The notes below the pieces were generated by a model. It ran no database searches, had not been told where the DNA came from, and worked only from the letters and a program-made list of their open reading frames with translations. Positions 53,980-61,143 of a stretch of DNA of 64,000 nucleotides are shown piece by piece; position 1 is the stretch's first letter; each line of letters opens with the position of its first letter. The DNA is from Paenibacillus piri (GTDB lineage: Bacteria; Bacillota; Bacilli; Paenibacillales; NBRC-103111): the NCBI RefSeq assembly GCF_004354045.1, contig NZ_SMRT01000017.1:120898-184897 (forward strand), in the 5' to 3' direction. The position numbers and the translations under genes are program-made.

Positions 53980-54011
53980 ATGTCCGACTTCCCCTTGCAC
54001 ATTGATGAAAT

Positions 54012-54061
54012 GAATACGTATTCTTTCGTACTAGTATAACGCTTCAAAATAACGTAAGCAA
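54012..54061 (-). promoter_or_regulatory. lacI-larA promoter with palindromic operator
   Basis: Minus strand TTGCTT (54061-54056), a 17-bp spacer and TATACT (54038-54033). Nine bp further is the perfect palindrome GAATACGTATTC (54023-54012). The geometry matches the HisD-family promoter at 55716-55766. Confidence 0.75.
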
Positions 54062-54111
54062 CTGGCCGGCCTCCGGTCCATCGAACAGCACCATGATCCT
54101 GCGGACTCCGG

Positions 54112-54166
54112 GAGCCTGTCGACGAATTGGCGGGAACCGGGCTTTGGGGATGACTTCGAAGCTCCA
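54112..54166. repeat. Partial copy of the palindromic element found at 59685-59838
   Basis: About 55 bp share CTGTCGA, CGGGAAC, GGGCTTTGG and GATGACTTCGAAGCTC with the left half of the 59685 element. The right half is absent or diverged. It lies between the lacI promoter and the 3' end of the HisD-family gene. Confidence 0.6.
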
Positions 54167-54233
54167 GCATGCCTGCCTCGAGCGAACCGCCCTGCACGGA
54201 TGAATGCGCCGGGCCCACGGGCCATTATCGTTA

Positions 54234-55511
54234 TTAGTGGCCCCCGTAGCGGCGAACCCGCAGCAGCGCCTGCTCCTTATGCCCCATGAACCGTTCGATC
54301 TCGCACAGCCGCGCCGCATATTCGCCGATCAGCGCGCTGGCTTCCGGCGTGCATCTTTGATACGTGCATGTTTTCAAAAATTTGCCGACCCATAAGCCGC
54401 CGGTGTAACGTGCGGCTTTCTTCGTGGGCAGCGTATGGTTCGTGCCGATCACCTTGTCGCCGTAGGCGACATTCGTCTCCGGACCTAGAAACAGCGCGCC
54501 GTAATTCGTTAAGCGGCTCAAGAAAAACGACGGGTCCTTCGTCAGCACCTCCACGTGCTCGAATGCCAGCTTATCCGCTTCGACCGCTGCCTCCTCCTCG
54601 TTGCCGACTACGATGACGATACCGTTGTCGCGCCAGGCCGCGCCGGCGATATCGGCTGTCGGCAGCGTCAGCAGCTGGCGTTCGATCTCCGCCATGGCAG
54701 CCTCCGCGAGCGATTCCGACGTCGTTATCAGCGCGCCGGGCGAAGTCGGGCCATGCTCCGCCTGCCCCAATATATCGCAGGCGATCATCTCCGCATCCGC
54801 CGTCTCGTCGGCGATGACCAGCGTCTCCGTCGGCCCGGCGAGCAGGTCGATGCCAACCCGGCCGAACAGCTGCCTTTTCGCTTCCGCCACATAGGCGTTG
54901 CCGGGGCCGACGAGCATATCGACCGGAGCGATCGCATCCGTTCCGATAGCCATGGCGGCGAGCGCCTGCACGCCGCCCAATATATAGATTTCATCCGCTC
55001 CCGCAAGCGCCATCGCGCTTACCGTAGCCGCCGGGATGACGCCGTCGATCGGCGGCGTGCAGGCGATGATCCGGCTTACTCCGGCCACCTTGGCCGTGAC
55101 GATGCTCATATGGGCCGATGCGACCATCGGGTAGCGGCCCCCGGGCACATAGCAGCCGACGCTGTTAACCGGGATGTTCTTGTGACCCAGCACGACGCCC
55201 GGCAGCGTCTCGACCTCGATGTCGCGAATCGCTTCTCTCTGCAGCTCGGCAAAACGGCGAATTTGCGCCTGCGCAAAGATGATGTCGTCGATCGTCTGCT
55301 GCGAAACCTCCCGCATCGCCTCGTCAATCTGCTCTTGGGTGAGGCGAAAGCTTGCCGGCTCCCAGCGGTCCAGCCTGGCCGAGTATTCGTGAACGGCCGC
55401 ATCACCTCTCAACTCTACATCGCGGATGATGGCTTGCACCGTTTCCGTCACTTTCGCCTGCTCCGATTGCTGCAAATCCAACGCTTTGCCGCATTTCAAA
55501 TATTTGGCCAC
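54234..55511 (-). CDS. Histidinol dehydrogenase family (HisD-like) NAD-dependent dehydrogenase
   Basis: A 425-residue enzyme from the GTG at 55511, nine bases after AGGAGG; the longer frame starts inside a leader hairpin. Family motifs: CYVPGGRYPMVASAHM, LLAGPTETLVIADETAD, DILGQAEHGPTSPG (Zn ligand region), FEHVEVLTKD and VIGTNHTLPTKKAARYTGG. No other his genes are near. TKKAARYTGGLWV resembles non-histidine members such as sulfopropanediol dehydrogenases, so oxidation of another alcohol is likely. It is regulated by the LacI protein at 52963 through the operator at 55716-55727. Confidence 0.85.
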   Translation of the reverse strand: MAKYLKCGKALDLQQSEQAKVTETVQAIIRDVELRGDAAVHEYSARLDRWEPASFRLTQEQIDEAMREVSQQTIDDIIFAQAQIRRFAELQREAIRDIEVETLPGVVLGHKNIPVNSVGCYVPGGRYPMVASAHMSIVTAKVAGVSRIIACTPPIDGVIPAATVSAMALAGADEIYILGGVQALAAMAIGTDAIAPVDMLVGPGNAYVAEAKRQLFGRVGIDLLAGPTETLVIADETADAEMIACDILGQAEHGPTSPGALITTSESLAEAAMAEIERQLLTLPTADIAGAAWRDNGIVIVVGNEEEAAVEADKLAFEHVEVLTKDPSFFLSRLTNYGALFLGPETNVAYGDKVIGTNHTLPTKKAARYTGGLWVGKFLKTCTYQRCTPEASALIGEYAARLCEIERFMGHKEQALLRVRRYGGH

Positions 55512-55583
55512 ACTGCATATCCTCCTTTTAGAAGTCCGGTGAATAACGGCCCGCTGCGCAGGCGGATCTTTCTTCCGATCACT

Positions 55584-55640
55584 TTTGTCCCCGGATTTCT
55601 TGAATACATACCGCATTTGCGGAAGAAATCAGGGGACAAA
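55584..55640 (-). promoter_or_regulatory. Long leader hairpin upstream of the HisD-like gene
   Basis: Arms 55584-55601 and 55623-55640 are complementary over 17 of 18 positions. An inner CCGCA/TGCGG stem (55611-55615 with 55618-55622) stacks on one side. It lies in the roughly 215-nt leader between the promoter (55738-55766) and the start codon (55511). No T run follows, so it is not a simple terminator. Confidence 0.65.
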
Positions 55641-55649
55641 GGCGACCAT
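55629..55649 (-). CDS. Possible six-codon leader peptide (MVAFVP)
   Basis: ATG GTC GCC TTT GTC CCC TGA on the minus strand. GGAGG lies seven bases before the ATG (GGAGGAGCGTAAATG). The last codons and stop lie in the first arm of the leader hairpin at 55584-55640. Translating ribosomes would therefore open or block that arm, as in leader-peptide attenuation. Its expression is unproven. Confidence 0.4.
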   Translation of the reverse strand: MVAFVP

Positions 55650-55715
55650 TTACGCTCCTCCGGAACGATTCCGCCCTCTCCGCGATTTATTCACCAAGCT
55701 TTTAGACGTTATGAT

Positions 55716-55766
55716 GTATACGTATTCATTTATTCTTATTTTATGCAGCAATGTCGAATGCGTCAA
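55716..55766 (-). promoter_or_regulatory. Promoter and operator of the HisD-like gene
   Basis: Minus strand TTGACG (55766-55761), a 17-bp spacer and TAAAAT (55743-55738). Ten bp downstream is GAATACGTATAC (55727-55716), an 11/12 match to the palindrome at the lacI promoter (54012-54023). Confidence 0.8.
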
Positions 55767-55779
55767 TCCTTTCTGTAAT

Positions 55780-55975
55780 AAAAAACGAGACTATGCTCAA
55801 GTTGCTTGACCGATAGTCTGTACGTGGAGGGAATGGGATTGGGTACCAACTGTTTAAAGCGTAAGATTTGAATGGCCTCAGAGCGGTATACATACGATTT
55901 CAAAGTCAGGTTGCATATCCGGGCAGTCACTGGAGATGACGAACAGGCGGCCGCTATCGACTCTCCCCTTCAGCA
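55780..55975 (-). ncRNA. Structured 3' element, copy D (diverged), ending in a terminator
   Basis: It begins about 44 nt after the AraC stop at 56019. It shares with copy C the blocks CGATAGCGG, TTTGAAATCGTA and CCCATT-CCCTCC, but has about 38 extra bases between the first two, and its inner helix is weaker. It ends in a terminator with arms AGACTAT/ATAGTCT (55813-55819 with 55088+700 to 55794, i.e. 55788-55794), an inner TCAAG/CTTGA stem and six T residues. Position and end structure match copies A-C. Confidence 0.55.
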
Positions 55976-56018
55976 TTGATAAGGCAGATCAGCTCGACCT
56001 GAAGCTATCGGCAGTCTC

Positions 56019-56813
56019 CTAAATCCGGTGCGATTTACGGAATGCCGACGGGGTCACGTTCATCTTTCTCGTGAACATCCGGCTGAAATAAAATCCGTTG
56101 TCATACCCGCACTGCTCGGCGATTTGCTCGAGCGTTAATGAGGTTTCCAGCAGCAGCGTTTGCGCTTTTTCGAGCCTGAGCGAAGTCAAAAACTGCATCG
56201 GCGACTGACCGTAAACGGCTTGGAAACGGCGGGTAAACTGCACCGGGCTCAGCCCCAGTTCCCCGGATATTCGCTTCAGCGCGACCTGTCCGAACGCAAG
56301 TCGGCGGATGGAGCTCGCCGCCGCTTCGATGGCCGCATCCGTTTCGCCGGCACGCTGCTGCCGGTCGCCTTGCTCCGCTTCGATGCAGGCCGACAGCCAC
56401 AAGTCCTTCAAATAATGACCGGCCCGGGCAAGCCTCGCATCGTCGGCCGGCTGGGCGGACAGCTTCTCCAGACAGCTGTAGGTGGAACGCAGCCGGCTAT
56501 GGTCCATCAGCGATATACGGGCCGGGAGCGCAAGCGGCGTCTCCGATATGCCGGCCGTTTGCCAGATAAAGCGGTAAAAATGAAACGACAACGGCTCCCG
56601 CACCGTTCGCGCAAACGGCGTATGCGGCGGGCACAGCACGAGGTCGCCAAAGCCGGCTACTCCCTCCGCCTCGCCGATCCGATAAGAAAACCGGCCCTCC
56701 GACACCGCGAACAGCACCCATTCCACATATACATCCTCGGCAAGCTGAAAAGCTTTCTTTTGCTTCCAATACACTTGAGAAATAATTAGAGGCTCCAGCC
56801 GGGACGGCAGCAT
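56019..56813 (-). CDS. AraC family transcriptional regulator with cupin-like N-terminus
   Basis: A 264-residue regulator from the ATG at 56813 (MLPSRLEPLI), behind AGAGGTGAATGGC. The N-terminal part has VEWVLFAVSEGRFSYRIGEA and GFGDLVLCPPHTPF. The C-terminal double HTH is LGLSPVQFTRRFQAVYGQSP and CGYDNGFYFSRMFTRKMN. It is divergent from the FAD oxidoreductase gene, which is its likely target. A promoter lies at 56844-56872. Element D follows the stop. Confidence 0.9.
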   Translation of the reverse strand: MLPSRLEPLIISQVYWKQKKAFQLAEDVYVEWVLFAVSEGRFSYRIGEAEGVAGFGDLVLCPPHTPFARTVREPLSFHFYRFIWQTAGISETPLALPARISLMDHSRLRSTYSCLEKLSAQPADDARLARAGHYLKDLWLSACIEAEQGDRQQRAGETDAAIEAAASSIRRLAFGQVALKRISGELGLSPVQFTRRFQAVYGQSPMQFLTSLRLEKAQTLLLETSLTLEQIAEQCGYDNGFYFSRMFTRKMNVTPSAFRKSHRI

Positions 56814-56843
56814 GCCATTCACCTCTTTACTTGAAATTTTGTA

Positions 56844-56872
56844 TATATCGATGTTAAAACAGTGCATGTCAA
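56844..56872 (-). promoter_or_regulatory. Promoter of the AraC gene in the divergent region
   Basis: Minus strand TTGACA (56872-56867), a 17-bp spacer and GATATA (56849-56844). The region up to 56976 is AT-rich and must also hold the promoter of the plus-strand FAD oxidoreductase, which I could not define. Confidence 0.5.
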
Positions 56873-56976
56873 AAGTAAATATAAACAATTAAAATATATG
56901 TATCTGAGTGATGAAAGCGTTCAAATGCACAATTAAGAATCGATGAAATTTATGACAAGCAAGGAGTGAATGATCA

Positions 56977-59412
56977 ATGATAAACGAAACGGTTCAAACG
57001 GACATCGCCGTCATCGGCGGCGGTCTTGCCGGCGTCTGCGCCGCCGTGGCCGCCGCCCGTCTCGGGCAAACGGTCGCATTGGTACAAAACCGGCCCGTGC
57101 TCGGCGGCAACTCGAGCAGCGAGGTGCGGGTATGGGTGTGCGGCGCGACGGCCCACGGCACGCACCGGTATGCCCGCGAAACCGGAATTATGGGCGAAAT
57201 GTTCGTCGAGAATCAGTTCCGCAATCCGGACGGCAATCCGTATATTTGGGATCTGGTCGTATTGGAGACGGTGCTTGCGGAGCCGAATATCCGGCTGTTT
57301 CTAAACACCGATGTGCACGAGGTCGAGGCTGAGGGCGGCGAGGTTGACCGGCGGATCGTCTCGGTTACCGGCTGGATGATGGGTTCCGAACGGCGAATCC
57401 GGTTTGAGAGCGGCATGTTCCTCGACTGTACGGGCGACGGGCTCGTCGGCTTTTTGGCGGGCGCCAAATATCGGCTCGGCCGCGAAGCCCGCCATGAATA
57501 CAACGAGGAATGGGCGCCGGAGGAAGCGGATGCGGTGACGCTCGGAAGCACGCTGTTGTTTTATACGAAGGATGCCGGCCGGCCGGTTAAATACGTGCCG
57601 CCCGGCTTTGCCAAAGATATAACGAAGACGTCCATCCCGATCAAGCGCGTTATCCGCAGCGGAGATTCCGGCTGTCATTATTGGTGGATCGAATGGGGCG
57701 GCGAGCTGGACACGGTCCATGCGAATGAACGGATCCGCGACGAGCTGTGGTCCGTCATCTACGGAATTTGGGATTATATTAAAAATTCCGGCCAATTCGA
57801 TGCCGACAGCATGACGCTCGAATGGGTCGGCTCGCTGCCGGGCAAGCGGGAATACCGCCGGTTCGTCGGAGATTATGTGCTCAACCAGAACGACATTATC
57901 GCGCAGCGGGAATTCGAGGACCGCGTTGCATTCGGCGGCTGGTCGATCGACCTGCATCCGCCGCAGGGGATGTATTCGACGGAAAGCGGCTCGAAGCATA
58001 TGCATATGGACGGCAGCTACCATATACCGTTCCGTTCACTCTATTCCGCCAACGTGTCCAATCTGCTGTTTGCGGGACGCAATATAAGCGCGAGCCATGT
58101 GGCGTTCGGGACGACGCGCGTCATGGCCACCTGCGCGGTCATCGGCGAAGCCGCGGGCACGGGAGCGGCGCTGGCCGTCCGGAACGGTACGACGCCGCGC
58201 GGCGTGTACCGCGAGCATCTGGCGGAGCTGCAGCAGACGCTGCTGCGCCAGGATGCGTCGGTGCTCGGCTTGGCCGGCGCCGATGAGCGGAACCGGGCGC
58301 GACAAGCCGCCCGGGTGAGCGCATCCGGCACGCTGCGGCGGCTCGCCGTGGAGCAGCCGGCGGAGACTTATCCGCTGGCCGTGGACGTCGGCCTGCTGAT
58401 CCCGGTCTCCTCCGCACTCGAGCAGCTGGAGCTGCTGGTCGATGCGGCGTCCGACACGAGGCTGGAGGTCGAGGTCTGGAGCACCGGCCGCGCGGAAAAT
58501 TATGTGCCGCATACGCTGCAGGCGAACGGCTCGGCCGCGGTGCGCGCCGGGGAACGGCAATGGGCCGCCGTCGCGCTGGCCTGGGAGCCGGAGCAGGCGC
58601 AAAACGCCTTCATCGTCGTGAAGGCGAATCCCGCGCTGGCGCTGCATCTTTCCGGCACCCCGCTTACCGGGGTGCTCGGGTTTCAGCGCGGCGCGGGCGC
58701 GCGGACCGTCAAGCAGCTGGAGGATCATCGGGCGGAGCAGCCGGTCGTGCTGTGGGGAATGCGCCGCTTGATCCGCAAGCCGTTCTGCTTCCGCGCTTAT
58801 CCGGAAACGGATGCTTATTCAGCTGCGAATGTCGTCGACGGTTATTTGCGTCCTTACGGCGGGCCGCATATGTGGGTATCCGAGCCGCTCGCCGCCGGAC
58901 AGGAGGCTTGGATCGAGCTGGCCTGGGACGATCCGGTGCCCGTCCGCGAAGTGCAGCTCGTCTTCAACGACGATGTGAACGAGGATTTGATCAACCTGCA
59001 TCACCACCGCACCGACTTTGAAGTTATTCCGGAGCTCGTACGCGGCTATCGCATCGAAGCGTGGACCGGTCGCACGGTAGAAGGCGGACTGTCGGGCGAT
59101 GGCGCAGCGGACGGGAGCAGCGGCGGGGCGGCAGATGACGACGTAACGATCAGCAACAGAGGCGGGGCGGTAGATGACGACGTAACAATCCGCAGCAGCG
59201 GTGAGACATCAGGCTGCAGTGGATCGGCAGACGACAGCGGGACGACCCGCAGCGGCGAATGGATCGTGCTGCATAGGGAGACGGCCAATCATAAGCGCAA
59301 GCGAGTACATCGCTTGGACAGCGCCGTGTTCGCCTCGAAGCTGCGGCTCGTCGTTGAAGCAACCAACGGCAGCCCGTCCGCCGAGCTGATCGAAATCCGC
59401 GTCTACTCATGA
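56977..59412 (+). CDS. FAD-dependent oxidoreductase with large C-terminal extension
   Basis: An 811-residue protein. The FAD-binding start is IAVIGGGLAGVCAAVAAARLG (GGGLAG at 14-19), with VLGGNSSSEVRVWV and the second nucleotide motif SNLLFAGRNISASHVAFGTTR, as in the FAD_oxidored family of putative glycan- or sugar-modifying enzymes. The last 350 residues contain beta-rich, discoidin-like segments (YSAANVVDGYLRPYGG). Near residues 713-755 a low-complexity insert includes a 13-residue repeat. AGGAG lies ten bases before the ATG. No signal peptide is seen. The gene is alone and divergent from the AraC gene. Confidence 0.82.
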   Translation: MINETVQTDIAVIGGGLAGVCAAVAAARLGQTVALVQNRPVLGGNSSSEVRVWVCGATAHGTHRYARETGIMGEMFVENQFRNPDGNPYIWDLVVLETVLAEPNIRLFLNTDVHEVEAEGGEVDRRIVSVTGWMMGSERRIRFESGMFLDCTGDGLVGFLAGAKYRLGREARHEYNEEWAPEEADAVTLGSTLLFYTKDAGRPVKYVPPGFAKDITKTSIPIKRVIRSGDSGCHYWWIEWGGELDTVHANERIRDELWSVIYGIWDYIKNSGQFDADSMTLEWVGSLPGKREYRRFVGDYVLNQNDIIAQREFEDRVAFGGWSIDLHPPQGMYSTESGSKHMHMDGSYHIPFRSLYSANVSNLLFAGRNISASHVAFGTTRVMATCAVIGEAAGTGAALAVRNGTTPRGVYREHLAELQQTLLRQDASVLGLAGADERNRARQAARVSASGTLRRLAVEQPAETYPLAVDVGLLIPVSSALEQLELLVDAASDTRLEVEVWSTGRAENYVPHTLQANGSAAVRAGERQWAAVALAWEPEQAQNAFIVVKANPALALHLSGTPLTGVLGFQRGAGARTVKQLEDHRAEQPVVLWGMRRLIRKPFCFRAYPETDAYSAANVVDGYLRPYGGPHMWVSEPLAAGQEAWIELAWDDPVPVREVQLVFNDDVNEDLINLHHHRTDFEVIPELVRGYRIEAWTGRTVEGGLSGDGAADGSSGGAADDDVTISNRGGAVDDDVTIRSSGETSGCSGSADDSGTTRSGEWIVLHRETANHKRKRVHRLDSAVFASKLRLVVEATNGSPSAELIEIRVYS
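59122..59199 (+). repeat. In-frame 39-bp tandem repeat within the FAD oxidoreductase gene
   Basis: Two units with a 39-bp period (59122 and 59161) share GGCGGGGCGG and AGATGACGACGTAAC. They encode GGAADDDVTISNR and GGAVDDDVTIRSS. They sit in a Gly/Ser/Asp-rich segment that interrupts the C-terminal domain and probably arose by replication slippage. Confidence 0.8.
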
Positions 59413-59684
59413 TGCGGGCCAGGCGGATCTGCCAGCAGCTCGCTTCATAAATAACGCTACACTAACGACTACTACTGGTCATGGGTCCGGCATTTTCTTC
59501 CGTACAGCCGACTTGCTTGTTTGGATTTGCCATGCGGTGTTCATGAAGACCGGACGTAACGGACCGAGGAGCCGCTTTTCGGTCCGATTTCTTGCTATCG
59601 ACTTTCTGACGGACCGGAGCGACTGTATCTGGCGCTATGCTCGCTTATTTGCATCATTTTCCGCAAAATAACGCCGCCACGGAG

Positions 59685-59838
59685 ACTGTCGATTAAAGGA
59701 CGGGAACGGGCTTTGGAGATGACTTCGAAGCTCAAACACGTTTTATTGCCTTGATTTGATTACACTTTTCGGTATCAAGGCATTAAAAAACTCGCCCTGA
59801 AGCCATTCTCCAAGCCCTTATCCCTATTAATCGACAGT
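59685..59838. repeat. 154-bp palindromic element
   Basis: Perfect terminal inverted arms ACTGTCGATTAA (59685-59696) and TTAATCGACAGT (59827-59838). Inside, GGGCTTTGGAGATGACTTC pairs imperfectly with GAAGCCATTCTCCAAGCCC, and at the centre TGCCTTGAT (59747-59755) pairs with ATCAAGGCA (59774-59782). A partial copy of the left half is at 54112-54166. It could be a small non-autonomous mobile element or a structured RNA. Confidence 0.65.
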
Positions 59839-60082
59839 TTCCCACGGTCCTTTACATTTGAAAAACCATCCGTTTAGCCCAATTAGATACTCTGATGTCC
59901 GTTAGAATGGGTACCGTTTGACAAGCTCGACCACACCAGGCTTACGTTATCTTAGGAGAGTTGCACCGGGACAACGCACATAATGAAGCAGCGCATAAGC
60001 TCCCCCGACAGAGCTATTCCGCAACGGATCGTATCGCTTCAGCCCGTTGTCAAGTGAACATTATAGTGGACTGCAGCAATGC

Positions 60083-60128
60083 ACAAAAGCCTCCGAAACA
60101 TGCGCTGACGCGCCCGTTTCGGAGGCTT
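60083..60128 (-). terminator. Hairpin terminator after the nucleoside hydrolase gene
   Basis: Perfect 13-bp arms (60128-60116 with 60099-60087) enclose a GC-rich loop. The T run is short (TTTTG on the minus strand including the last stem bases). Confidence 0.7.
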
Positions 60129-60184
60129 GCTTTTCCATACCGTACCTTCCCTCGTTCGGTCCGGCCATCCCAAGAATTTGCCGG

Positions 60185-61099
60185 CTATCCCTCGTCATGC
60201 CCGCAGCACAGTGCGATTTTCGCGTACATGTCTTCCAGCGTAAATCTCGCATCCACCTCGTGGTATACGCGGATCAGCCGATCGGTCTGCCGCTGCTCGT
60301 AGGTCAAGTCCTCCCTGATCCGCGGCGCCGGCCGCATCTCATAACCGTATTCATGCGGGTCCAGCAATAGGCTCACCGCCGGCGAATCGCCGAGCGCCCA
60401 CATTTCACCCTTGGGAAAGCGCATATTGCCGCCGTGCCGGTCGTTAAACTCAATCATCTGGTCGAATAAATAGCGGCCGATCGTACCGTAAGGCCGAACC
60501 TTCAACGCCAGCTCCGCCAAAGAGACGCGAATGGTAGAATATACGTTGCGGGGCACCTGCCACAATGGGATCGGCGAGTCCATCACGACATTTGCCGCAT
60601 GGACGTCATTTTGCAAATTGAATTCGAACTCTCCGTCCGGGTACTGACCGCCGCCGATCCATACGGCCGTCAGCTTGTCCGCAATACGCGGCTCGAGCAA
60701 ATAGGCGCTGGCCAAATCCGTTAACGGTCCGAGGAATATAACAAACAACGGCAGCGGATCGTCAGACAGCGCTTCCTCAATGATTCGCGTCGCCCCCTCG
60801 GAAGGGACGGCAGCCGTCTCCGAAGCCATAGCGCGCTCAGCCCCGCGATCGACGGGAACAGTGCCTTCCAGCTTCATCAACGACAGCAGATGCAGCGCTT
60901 CTTCGCGGCTTTCCTCCATTGAGGTGACCGTACGCGCAGTGCCGAAATGAGCGGCGCAAATGCTTTTGATCATAAACCGCGGCGTTAGCAAAGCATGTAC
61001 GATGGCGAACTGGTCATCCGCTTCGTTCTTGGCGTCGGTGTTTATAATAAGCCTTATTTTTTTCTGCGGCGGCACGTCGAAAGGCAGCCTCATCTTCAT
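60185..61099 (-). CDS. Nucleoside hydrolase family protein
   Basis: A 304-residue enzyme. The metal-binding start is RLIINTDAKNEADDQFAIVH, again with NEADDQ in place of the classic DxDxxxDD. Further motifs are VIFLGPLTDLASAYLL and AVWIGGGQYPDGEFEFNLQND. It is a distant relative of the protein at 25075-25983. GGAGG lies nine bases before the ATG. It follows an MFS transporter gene by 44 bp. The pair suggests uptake and hydrolysis of a nucleoside or similar glycoside. Confidence 0.83.
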   Translation of the reverse strand: MKMRLPFDVPPQKKIRLIINTDAKNEADDQFAIVHALLTPRFMIKSICAAHFGTARTVTSMEESREEALHLLSLMKLEGTVPVDRGAERAMASETAAVPSEGATRIIEEALSDDPLPLFVIFLGPLTDLASAYLLEPRIADKLTAVWIGGGQYPDGEFEFNLQNDVHAANVVMDSPIPLWQVPRNVYSTIRVSLAELALKVRPYGTIGRYLFDQMIEFNDRHGGNMRFPKGEMWALGDSPAVSLLLDPHEYGYEMRPAPRIREDLTYEQRQTDRLIRVYHEVDARFTLEDMYAKIALCCGHDEG

Positions 61100-61143
61100 A
61101 GTAAATATCCTCCTTTAATTTGCTGAGTTTATCGTCATGCTGG

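Larger units (their letters stand above)
59413..60184. other. Gene-free region between convergent genes
   Basis: 772 bp between the stops of the FAD oxidoreductase and the nucleoside hydrolase. I find no credible protein gene. It holds the palindromic element at 59685-59838 and the hydrolase terminator at 60083-60128. The stretch 59413-59684 shows nothing I recognise. Confidence 0.7.

Noticed and set aside
54234..55511. Naming the HisD-family gene hisD of histidine biosynthesis
   Set aside because: No other his genes are nearby, regulation is by a LacI protein, and a LarA-like gene is linked; several HisD homologues act on other alcohols.
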